The position numbers and the translations under genes are program-made. A stretch of DNA of 64,000 bases, from NCBI GenBank assembly GCA_030247855.1, contig JAPDRN010000002.1:620001-684000 (forward strand), written 5' to 3'. This DNA is from Knufia peltigerae. Its lineage: Eukaryota; Ascomycota; Eurotiomycetes; Chaetothyriales; Trichomeriaceae. This document shows positions 55,722 to 64,000 of the stretch, in pieces; the first letter of the stretch is position 1; every line of letters begins with the position of its first letter. The notes under the pieces are model-generated. The model ran no database searches. It saw only the letters and a list, made by a program, of their open reading frames with translations, and had not been told where the DNA came from.

Positions 55722-56232
55722 GTTGCGACGCAGGAAGAGGGCCAGCTAGCGACAACTCGCTGGAAGGATCACGGCAGCTCAAGCCATACGAAGGTTGGTC
55801 GTAATCCAGAACCGAAAACTTAGAGTATTGTATAGATACCTGGACTCTGCTCCGCTTTTCGACGGTGCTTGCAGTCAGCTAATTAAGTAAAGACGAATTG
55901 GCTACTCCGTACAGACGAGGCTCTTTGGCTGAAGATGAAATAATCGAGTCTGACAAGATGCGGCATTACAGCATTTTGAACGCGTCCCTGCCGCAGAATA
56001 TTTGTCAGACAGGATTAACTGTTGGACGTCTTAAAATCCCCACGTGACTTTATGCGTCACTTGGTCTCTTTGACTCATCTTTGCCTGCGGTGAATTTGTA
56101 AATGTTAAATAATGAGATTCCCAGTTTCTTGAACATTCTTCCAACACAACGTCGATCCTCAAACAAGTCTACAAGAAAGGGAGACACAATTTTACCGCGC
56201 CTCACATTCCAAACACCATCAAGACAATCAAT
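55722..56232. promoter_or_regulatory. divergent promoter of Mim2-like and eIF2-beta genes
   Basis: 511 bp between the two start codons, with one TACTCCGTA motif at 55903-55911. No other named site recognised. Confidence 0.45.
55903..55911. repeat. dispersed 9-mer TACTCCGTA
   Basis: Perfect copy in the divergent promoter, 182 bp before the Mim2-like start. Confidence 0.8.
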
Positions 56233-57435
56233 ATGGCTGAAGTGGTAAGCAAATTGAACGTCACACACTCCCCACACGCACATGCAGTAATGCTCGGGTC
56301 ACAACTGAAACCTCCTGCATCTCGCCCCACTGCGCAGAAATCAATTCCCATTAATATTGCCACTCCAGCACTTCTCCAGACAAGCAATACTAATCCTCAT
56401 CCTATACAGCAAGACGCACCTCAACCTCCCCACGTCCGCAAACCACGCAAATCGGTAGCCTTCTCCGGCGACGACACAATCATGGACGAGAATGGCGAGA
56501 TCTCAGAGGCCCCTACCAACACGGCCGAAGACAATCCCACGGCTGAGAAGCACTCTTCACGTAGGTTTCCTCCGTCGTCTTCCGCAGACGACACCAAAAC
56601 TAACACAGGATCCGCAGCGCCCGATGACAAGGCCGTCGATGAAATGACCGACATGTTCGCCGGCCTGAACAAAAAGAAGAAGAAATCCTCCAAAACCAAG
56701 ACCGCAGACGGCGAAGCTGGTGCCGACGATGCTGCCGCCGCTGGCGACGACGGCTTCGACCCGACAGTCCTGAAGAAGAAAAAGAAGAAGTCGACCAAGA
56801 CCAAGGCAGAGGGAGGTGACGATTTCGCTGCCAAACTGGCCTCCGCTGGCCTCGAGCCGGGCTCTGAAGATCAAGCCGCATCCGACCAACCTCAGCAAGA
56901 GCAGTCAGGCGACATGACGACCGGCACGGGAATCTGGGCGCACGACGCGAACACGCCGATCTCGTACAATCTGCTTCTCAAGCGCTTTTTCCAGCTCGTC
57001 AACGAGCACAACCCAGACATCCTCTCATCCGGCTCCAAATCATACAAGATCCCTCCACCCCAGTGCCTGCGTGAAGGAAACAAGAAGACCATTTTTGCAA
57101 ACATCGCCGAGATCTGCAAACGTATGAACCGAAACGACGAGCACGTCACGCAGTTCCTGTTCGCCGAATTGGGTACGTCCGGCAGTGTCGACGGATCCAA
57201 GCGTCTAGTCATCAAGGGTCGTTTCCAGCAGAAGCAGATCGAGAATGTCCTGAGACGGTACATCGTCGAATACGTCACCTGCAAGACGTGCCGATCTCCC
57301 AACACCGAGTTGAGCAAGGGTGAAAACAGACTGTACTTCGTCACGTGCAATTCCTGCGGAAGTAGAAGATCCGTTACGGCCATCAAGTCCGGATTTACAG
57401 CACAAGTCGGCAAGCGTAAGAGGCTCAATGGTTAA
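56233..57435 (+). CDS. translation initiation factor eIF2 subunit beta
   Basis: Part of the eIF2 complex that brings Met-tRNAi to the 40S ribosome. Two exons, 56233-56244 and 56410-57435, giving 345 aa. Exon 1 codes only MAEV. The 165-nt intron (donor GTAAGC, branch CTAAT 14 nt before ACAG) is chosen because MAEV joined to QDAPQPPHVRKPRKSVAFS resembles homologues. Retaining it also keeps an open frame (400 aa). Lysine blocks KKKKKSSK and KKKKKKSTK are the K-boxes that bind eIF5 and eIF2B. The eIF2-beta/eIF5 fold runs from YNLLLKRFFQLVNEHNPDIL to GRFQQKQIENVLRRYIVEYV. The terminal zinc ribbon is C-x2-C (CKTC) and C-x2-C (CNSC). Essential housekeeping gene. Confidence 0.95.
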   Translation: MAEVVSKLNVTHSPHAHAVMLGSQLKPPASRPTAQKSIPINIATPALLQTSNTNPHPIQQDAPQPPHVRKPRKSVAFSGDDTIMDENGEISEAPTNTAEDNPTAEKHSSRRFPPSSSADDTKTNTGSAAPDDKAVDEMTDMFAGLNKKKKKSSKTKTADGEAGADDAAAAGDDGFDPTVLKKKKKKSTKTKAEGGDDFAAKLASAGLEPGSEDQAASDQPQQEQSGDMTTGTGIWAHDANTPISYNLLLKRFFQLVNEHNPDILSSGSKSYKIPPPQCLREGNKKTIFANIAEICKRMNRNDEHVTQFLFAELGTSGSVDGSKRLVIKGRFQQKQIENVLRRYIVEYVTCKTCRSPNTELSKGENRLYFVTCNSCGSRRSVTAIKSGFTAQVGKRKRLNG

Positions 57436-57853
57436 GGAAAATTGCATAAAGCTTGAAGTATCATTAAAGGGGATGATGAAGGATACTGAAAGGAAAGGCG
57501 AGACGACGCTTCCTATTAGATTGAGATTGAAGATGGTATTTTTGTCATGAGATCATGAAACGGGTTCATCTTTCGAGGAGAGGAGGATATCAGTAGTGTG
57601 GTAGGGTGCTGGAAATATCACGATCCCAGACTGGTTTCAACGAGTGTCCTGGAGGACAGGTTCGCAATTCCTGCACGACCAACATAGAAGAGAAAAGTAC
57701 CTAAATAACCAAACTTGACGCACAAGCACACAAAACGGAGTAACGGGCTCTACATTTCTCTTTTCTTTTTGTCTCTTCGTTTCTTTTCAGATTCAAATTC
57801 AGAAAAGGCTCTGCAGACGCTCGCTGTTTCAAGATGCTGAACTACGGCCGCTC
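57436..57853. other. convergent 3' spacer
   Basis: Tail-to-tail spacer between eIF2-beta and the AIM24-like gene. A one-mismatch form of the dispersed 9-mer (AACGGAGTA) lies near 57734. Nothing else. Confidence 0.5.
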
Positions 57854-59233
57854 TCATTCCCGATACGACGTCCCGCTCATGTATGCTGAAAAGGCCGTCG
57901 GGTTCCTGGTCTGCATGTAGACGGTGCCAGGGCCCGAGAACTTGCAGACCAGGCCTTCGCCGCTGGACAAGCCGGAGATGATGCCTCCGCTCGCGACACG
58001 TTCCAGCACGTACTTGCAATTCCAGGCCACGAGGTGGCCGTTGTCGATGATGTAACGTTCACCCTCGATGAGCTGCGTGCCGTAATAAGAGAATGTAGGT
58101 TAGCCAGGAACGACTTTGGTATTCGTATCACGTCGGGAAGAGGATCCAGAACTTCAAACTCACATCTTTTCTCAGAATGGCCCCGAACGACGACATCCAC
58201 AGCAGACCGGTGCCGGACATCTTGTAGACAAAAAGCCCTTCGCCCGAGAACATCGCCTTGCTGAAACTCTGGTGCTTGTACTCCTTTATGACGCCCTGCG
58301 TGCACGCGAGGAAGGCGTCACGGCCGACGCTCCAGGTCTCGCTGCCCGAAAGTCGAAGCATGGCCAGATCGCCCAGCGTGCTGGGAGCGAGCAGCAACTC
58401 TCCGGGTCCCGTGAACGTGGAATGGGCCATTTCACCACCTATCAGCATCTTCTTCATGCTGAACTTGAATGCTCCCTTCAGTGTCACCGACGGCGACATG
58501 GCGATCATGGCCCCGGGCTTCGCGGTGATCGGGCAGCCCATGGCCAGTTGAATCGTTATGATCGAGTTCGTGTCCCGGTGCGAGATGCGGTAGGAGCCGC
58601 CGTTGAAAGTTCCCACGTCGTCTGATGCGCTGGTGGCTTGAACACCCACGAACTGACCTCCTTCGGGCACACCTGGCATGCGTGGTCCTGTTTGCGCCTT
58701 CATCACGTTGCCCATCTCTTTCGTCAACTTCCGCAGCTGGGGCGATACGAGAGTCTTCTCTTGTTGAGTGCCGACTTCTGGTTCGCCCGGGGGAGGGCCA
58801 TCGTAGGAGGGTTGACGTTGGTGAATGGCCGCATGGTCGAATGTTGTTCTGTGGGCGGGTGCTGACGCTGGAACTGCGCCGTAGTTATAAGGTCGCTGCG
58901 CTGTGGGCTGTCGGAGAGGCGGAGGCGATGGCGTTTGCGATATCTGGGATATCGGTGGTGGAGGGAATGCTGGGTTGGGAGGAGGGCTCGGTCCTGATGG
59001 CGGTGGAGGAAAGTAGTTGGCGTTGGCTGGTGGTGAGATGGGCGGAGGAGGATATGCTGGACTGTGTCAGTGCTCAACGTCGCCCTCCTTCTATCCGATC
59101 CTACCTTGTCCGTTTTCTGGTGGTGCTGTGCTCAGTGTTAGCCATGGTCTGATGTCGGCTGCGGGGAGATCTGCATACGAGGATAGAATCCTCCATGTGG
59201 CTGTCCTGAGCCTGGTGGTGGGGGATAAGACAT
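57854..59233 (-). CDS. AIM24/DUF124-family protein with proline-rich N-terminus
   Basis: Four exons: 59179-59233, 59105-59125, 58164-59056 and 57854-58072, giving 395 aa. The start is MSYPPPPGSGQPHGGFYP. Exon 2 is a 21-nt microexon coding PPPENGQ between two short introns. Without it the frame does not reach the domain. Residues 1-120 are Pro-rich and disordered (SPPANANYFPPPPSG). The AIM24 beta-rich domain runs from about 165 to the end: FNGGSYRISHRDTNSIITIQ, CPITAKPGAMIAMSPSVTLKG, GPGELLLAPSTLGDL and ERYIIDNGHLVAWNCKYVLE. In yeast Aim24 supports the mitochondrial MICOS system, but cytosolic relatives of this fold exist. No mitochondrial presequence is visible here, so this one is probably not the Aim24 ortholog itself. 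Confidence 0.87.
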
Positions 59234-60768
59234 CGTGGAACGGGTCAGAATAGCTATAACGCCCTTTGAGCAAAACACAAACGATGGAACAGAAGAGACA
59301 CAGCACTTGTCAGCATGAGGTCGGGCGACTCTCGTGGGACCTGGGAGAGAGGAATCAACAAGTATGAATATGTTTAATTCACCTGAACGCCGCGCACATA
59401 TTGGCGGCGTCAAGACAGGTTAGTTATAGGAGTGGTATATTTAGTTGTACCAACCGAATAGCCGCCGTTCATGATGCAGGGTCAGATCTTACCGACGCCG
59501 TTGGCTTGAATGATCTTGGGGGAATGTAAGGTGAGGAAGTTGTGGTTGGTTGGAGGGGTCGAACCCGGGCGCCTATACGCACAACTCGAGCGCATATGCA
59601 CCTATGTTTTCCAAGGGCCAGAACAGCTGCCGCCTTAAGGTCGTTCGAGCCTCTAGTGCAGCTCGTCATGTGTGATCGTTTTGAACATCGCTGGTTCAAG
59701 AGTCCTTGAATTCCTGAGGACAATCTACGCAGCGTTGTTGGTATACAGACTGTCGAGTACCCGAGGGCAGCGCTGCTGGCCTGGCCCTTGTGAGTCCAAC
59801 AACGGACCGCGCTGCAATGACATGCCCACGTCAGCCTGTTTCAGGCCCCTTGAGATCAGCTTTATCTCTAGACTTGTAGATAAAAAGAACCAAGACACAA
59901 ATCATCATTACCAGGCACTTTGACTTTTTGTCGTGAAGTGGTTTGAATGGATAGGTATTGCCGGGTCGAGTCGAGACTGGTAGGACCGTAGTTATATGGG
60001 AATGTTTTCATGGGAAAGCTGAATCTTCGGAACATCCCTGCACACACCCACGTCAAAGCAGCTGCTAGTCAAGCATAAGCGTAAATAGCCATGACTAGAC
60101 CCGGCAAAGGGCCCAGTAATGTCCACTGACTCCCCGCAGCTATGCAAGTAATAGTGCCTCGAAAGTCTCCGTATGGAGCATTCAGCACCGGGAGTTTGAT
60201 GCTTGGGCCTTCCAGCCCGCGGATGCGCATATTGTACAAGTATCTTGTCATCCCGGACAAACAGCTTTCCATGGAAAGCCACCAGCACGACCTCCGAAAC
60301 AATACCAACTGCCATCTGTCGTCGCAAACTCAATCGGCGGCGAAACCAGTACACACATTGCTAATCGGTCAGCCTGTCGCGGCTGTTGTTTCCTCAATCC
60401 TAACCATTCCCTTGCTTTCGCGCATCCTCAGTATTCGTCCTCCTCCCTATATAACAGACCTTCGCGCAGAAACGACATCTCGTTCCAAACGATGGTCTCC
60501 CATCGGGACGAACCTTGACCTCAATTAAAAACCCTCACGTGGGCATCTTCGTCGCGCTGTCGCAGTCTTTACATAACTCTAGAACAGAAACCGGTCCCGC
60601 ACTTCTGACAGCAAGGGCACTTTTTTCAAAAGAAGGACTTTCAATACTATCTTGGCAGGGTATGAGGATGAGATTGTTGAATATTGCGACTATGCCATGT
60701 TCGAAACTTGCCTGTTGACGATTTCAAATCACTTATGCCACGCGGTTGGCTTGGACAACTAAGAGAAC
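59234..60768. other. intergenic, 1.5 kb
   Basis: Promoters of the divergent AIM24-like and histidine kinase genes. A tRNA-like B box on the minus strand near 59560 does not fold into a tRNA (see rejected). No gene recognised. Confidence 0.5.
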
Positions 60769-63714
60769 ATGGATCCCTTGCAAGAGTCTCCGGCTCTGAG
60801 GAGACTTGAGCCGCATTGGAACTATGGCCTCATTGCAGCCTCCATTGCAGTGTCACTCCTGGGAGCCTTCACCTCTACCCAGATGATGTGTCAGGCACGA
60901 ACGTCCCGGTACTTCAGTGGTGTACTAGTATGGACACTTCTCGGCAGCCTGACGTTCGGATTCTGTTCAATATGGAGTCTCCATTTTATCGCCATGTTAG
61001 CATGCGAATTGGACGTGCGAATAGGGCTGGACGTTCCTCTGACCATCGTCAGCGCAGTCCTCGCAGTGTCATTTACCTTCGCTGCATTGTCATTTGACCT
61101 TCTCCGAGATCGATACATACATCTTCTGAAGAAGAAGAAGCACAGAAGTACACGCAGGTCCAGGAGGGAAATCCAGCACGATGCTGGACTGGCGGAGAGT
61201 GAGGAGCGTCCCAGTACCGAGGCCCTTTTGCCTCCGCCAACATCAGAAGACCAAGAGGCTTTTGAGTCTTTACACGAAGCCGAGGCCCTGGAAGAAAGAG
61301 GTCGGACACTACAAAGACTATCTAGGACTGATAGTGGGCTTGGACCGATCGAAGAGCATTTTGTTGGAATCGATACGACCGTGAGAGGGAATGCTTTACA
61401 GCCAGACCTGGAACAGGCATCACCTACGCCGTTTCACCAATCTCCCAAACCGCGAGCCGATATTTATTACAGGGACACGTCTGAGGGTGACACGGAAAGC
61501 CTTCCAAGAAGCTCCATAGACGGTGACCGCTCGCGACGATCCTCTACGACTCATAGCTCCGATAGCAGTGGCCTCAGCCTCCCGGCCTTCATGAGCTTCA
61601 GGGTATCTCAACTGTCTTCTTCATCTGCTACCGGTCTAACCTCGATTGCGAGACTTCTACTCCATGGCGCAAAGCCTAAGAAGATTTGCAAGGGGTTCGT
61701 ATGGTCACTAGCGATCACGAGCATGCATTATGTTGGAGTTCTGGCCATGAAGATCCCGGACGGTCATTTTACATTGAATCCATTCATTGTCACTCTGTCA
61801 GCCTTGATCAGTTGGCTCGTATGTACGATGGGTTGTATTTTGATCCCACAGATTGAGATCAACCTTTCACAGCAATCATTCTTCTCATTTATCGCCGCTT
61901 CAGGCGTGGCTGCAATGCATTTCACCGGCATGTGGGCTACAACCTTCTGGTCACAGGCAGATCCAAGTGCGGATCGAGGCTATCCATCTGATCTACCCGT
62001 CGCTGTTACTAGCATCGCGATTCTCACTTGTATGCTTGCCAATGGCCTCCTAGCTCATTCCGCTACTATTGCTCGCAACAAGTTGGCCGAGATTGTTCAG
62101 ACGAGAAAGAAGCTATGGGCAGCCATAGCACAAAAGGAGAATGCAGAAGCTGCTGCAAGGGCACGCAGCGAGTTCATTGCATCGGCGTCTCATGAAATAC
62201 GTACTCCTCTTCATCAGCTACAGGGCTATAGTGACCTGCTATCTCGGACGGCGCTGAACGAAGAATCGCGTCTCCTCCTTCTTGCAATCCAGGAAGCCAC
62301 CAGGTCATTATCGATGATCACGGCAAATGTTCTTGATTGGTCGCGACTAGAGAAAGGTGAAGCTGTCTCCCGACCCATAAGCCTTGATCTTCGAAAAGCT
62401 TGCGAGTCGATCATCAACATCTTACCCAGTAAGGATGACGAGACAGCCACAGAACTGATGATTGTGGTTGCCCCGAGGGTGCCACAATCTGTGTTCCTGG
62501 ATGAAACATATTTACAACGCATCCTCATGAATTTATTGACCAATGCACTCAAGTTTACGCAATCCGGTTATGTCATCCTTTTCATCGACTGCCTCGACGA
62601 TAATCTGGTCATAACAGTAAAGGATTCTGGTTATGGCATACCAGAATCGTTCTTACCTCATCTTTTTGAACCATTCAAACAAGCCCAAACCCGTGGCGCC
62701 GAACGAGGTACTGGTCTCGGATTGGCTATTATTAAACACCTCCTTGAGAAGATATCAGGAGCCATTTCTGTTCAAAGTACTTGCAGCAAGATTGACGGAG
62801 GAGATTTGTCCCACTCTGGCAGTACGTTCAAAGTTACGATCCCAACATCGGGTTTATTGGATGTCGCAAACCCCCTGCCGGCCTTGGGGCATAGGCGCCA
62901 ACTAGCCGTATATCACAAGCAGGGGAGCCGCTTGAGTGAAGGACTGAAGATGGCATGGACAGCATATGACATCGAATTAGTTCCAGCTGACCCCAGTGGC
63001 GATATATCTGATGACTGGGGTTATATTTGGGCGGATCTGGACTATATCAAAGATGCACCCGAGCTTTTGGGTCGACTGCTGCAACCTAGAAGCCAACTGG
63101 TCATTTTACCATACGGTTCCCAGTCTCTCCTCGATAAGACCATTGGCGTCGCCCCTCCCTCACACGTCATTCCTGTCCGACGACCGCTGCTGTGGCATCG
63201 GATGGTTGAAACTATTGTCTCTGTCATACAATCGGGAAGATCATCTGTGGACAGATCTGTCAGATTTGCTCCAATGGTCGATATGGTCGAAAATGCTCAT
63301 CTGAGTTCTGCGACAGAACAAAGGGCACTCAGCGGTTCGACGGTGCTTCTGGTCGAAGATAATAAAATCAACCAAAAGCTCGGGGTGAAGATGCTACAGA
63401 CCTTGGGATATAATGTGATGACTGCTAACGATGGGCAAGATGCCGTTGAGAAGATTGTAGCACACGATATGCAAATCGATCTTATCCTCATGGATCATTC
63501 GATGCCGCGAAAGGACGGCGTCACCGCATTGAAGGAAATCCGGGCAATGGAGCAAGATGGGACTGTCTCCAGGTCGAGACCTTTGATTATGGTCACGGCA
63601 GTCGTTGGACCCGATGCTGCTGCGCTCTGTATATCCAGCGGTGCTGATGCTTTCCTCCCGAAGCCATTGTCCCTGCAAAAGCTTGAGCTGACATTGAAGA
63701 AATTCCTGGGCTGA
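60769..63714 (+). CDS. MHYT-domain hybrid sensor histidine kinase
   Basis: Single exon, 981 aa, start MDPLQESPALRRLEPHWNYG. The membrane sensor has the three MHYT signatures: LHFIAML (His72), MHYVGV (319-324) and MHFTGM (383-388), each in or beside a hydrophobic helix. MHYT domains are proposed to bind copper and sense oxygen, CO or NO. Here the sensor is split by about 175 polar, disordered residues (125-300). The kinase core follows: H-box ASHEIRTPL with His475, N-box NLLTNALKF (588-596), DSGYGIP, LFEPFKQ and GTGLGLAI. A receiver ends the protein: VEDNKINQ, phospho-acceptor Asp909 in LILMDHSMP and Lys965 in LPKPLS. All catalytic residues are present, so the phosphorelay should work. Partner phosphotransfer protein not in this window. 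Confidence 0.94.
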   Translation: MDPLQESPALRRLEPHWNYGLIAASIAVSLLGAFTSTQMMCQARTSRYFSGVLVWTLLGSLTFGFCSIWSLHFIAMLACELDVRIGLDVPLTIVSAVLAVSFTFAALSFDLLRDRYIHLLKKKKHRSTRRSRREIQHDAGLAESEERPSTEALLPPPTSEDQEAFESLHEAEALEERGRTLQRLSRTDSGLGPIEEHFVGIDTTVRGNALQPDLEQASPTPFHQSPKPRADIYYRDTSEGDTESLPRSSIDGDRSRRSSTTHSSDSSGLSLPAFMSFRVSQLSSSSATGLTSIARLLLHGAKPKKICKGFVWSLAITSMHYVGVLAMKIPDGHFTLNPFIVTLSALISWLVCTMGCILIPQIEINLSQQSFFSFIAASGVAAMHFTGMWATTFWSQADPSADRGYPSDLPVAVTSIAILTCMLANGLLAHSATIARNKLAEIVQTRKKLWAAIAQKENAEAAARARSEFIASASHEIRTPLHQLQGYSDLLSRTALNEESRLLLLAIQEATRSLSMITANVLDWSRLEKGEAVSRPISLDLRKACESIINILPSKDDETATELMIVVAPRVPQSVFLDETYLQRILMNLLTNALKFTQSGYVILFIDCLDDNLVITVKDSGYGIPESFLPHLFEPFKQAQTRGAERGTGLGLAIIKHLLEKISGAISVQSTCSKIDGGDLSHSGSTFKVTIPTSGLLDVANPLPALGHRRQLAVYHKQGSRLSEGLKMAWTAYDIELVPADPSGDISDDWGYIWADLDYIKDAPELLGRLLQPRSQLVILPYGSQSLLDKTIGVAPPSHVIPVRRPLLWHRMVETIVSVIQSGRSSVDRSVRFAPMVDMVENAHLSSATEQRALSGSTVLLVEDNKINQKLGVKMLQTLGYNVMTANDGQDAVEKIVAHDMQIDLILMDHSMPRKDGVTALKEIRAMEQDGTVSRSRPLIMVTAVVGPDAAALCISSGADAFLPKPLSLQKLELTLKKFLG

Positions 63715-64000
63715 AACGCCGACAAGTGTAAACTCGACCCGACCAGCGGAGTTCAACATTGCAGACAAAGCCATCTTGGGTGAAATCCCTACGGCGATAA
63801 CCCCTATCGATTCCAAACTCTACAGGAGCAGGGTTCAGGCACTCATTGCGAGTACCCTTGCCAGCCATGGCAGCCCACGCATTGATCGGAATGATATTCT
63901 GGTGAACATGCGCACATCGTAAACAGGAATCATAGAGGATGGCCAAGGGCATCATATTAAAGACTAGACTAGCGAGAAGTTCTAGTCAACTGGCCGCATT
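63715..64000. other. 3' flank of the histidine kinase gene to window end
   Basis: No gene recognised in the last 286 bases. Confidence 0.5.

Noticed and set aside
59545..59580. tRNA gene on the minus strand
   Set aside because: A B-box-like GGTTCGACCCC is present, but the T-stem does not pair, no A box lies at the right distance and no matching acceptor strand exists. At most it is a decayed tRNA fragment.

Overview
The window is nuclear DNA from a filamentous ascomycete (Pezizomycotina). The evidence is short GT-AG introns, mostly 50-70 nt with CTAAC/CTGAT-type branch sites, many Zn2Cys6 regulators, a single-chain fungal urease, a MAO-N-type amine oxidase, a sedolisin protease and an MHYT hybrid histidine kinase. 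Gene content would suit Eurotiomycetes, possibly Chaetothyriales, but the sequence alone does not settle this. There are no rRNA genes, convincing tRNAs, CRISPR arrays or intact transposons. I rebuilt 27 protein genes by matching splice sites to family alignments known to me, plus one partial gene at the left edge and one doubtful reading frame. Exon limits are given in each entry.

Left part (1-25 kb): the 3' end of a gene cut by the window edge, a 17-bp tandem repeat, urease (-) with three GATA sites upstream, an HMG-box protein (-), a 2.7-kb gene-empty stretch, mitochondrial NADH-cytochrome b5 reductase (-), an Artemis/SNM1-type nuclease (-), a conserved unknown (+), a 2OG-Fe(II) oxygenase-like protein (-), a sedolisin peptidase (-), a cysteine-containing unknown (+) and an MFS carrier (-).

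Middle (25-46 kb): a DUF4267-type membrane protein (-), an unknown nuclear-looking protein (+), a DUF1365 protein (+), formamidase (-), D-aminoacyl-tRNA deacylase (-), then a block resembling a catabolic cluster: APC amino-acid/GABA permease (-) divergent from monoamine oxidase (+), followed by Zn2Cys6 regulator (+), DHA1-type MFS transporter (+) and a second Zn2Cys6 regulator (+). Urease, formamidase, amine oxidase and permease together give the first 46 kb a nitrogen-scavenging character: amine, formamide and urea nitrogen would all end as ammonium.

Right part (46-64 kb): housekeeping and genome maintenance. These are a SET-domain protein (+) tail-to-tail with the Mrc1/Claspin replication checkpoint protein (-), which shares a promoter carrying MCB/SCB-like sites with O6-methylguanine-DNA methyltransferase (+). 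Then come an F-box-like protein (+), a Mim2-like outer-membrane protein (-) divergent from eIF2-beta (+), an AIM24-family protein (-) and the MHYT-domain hybrid histidine kinase (+).

Dispersed through the intergenic spaces, and never inside an exon, are seven perfect copies of the 9-mer TACGGAGTA (either strand). This is the most striking unexplained small-scale signal.
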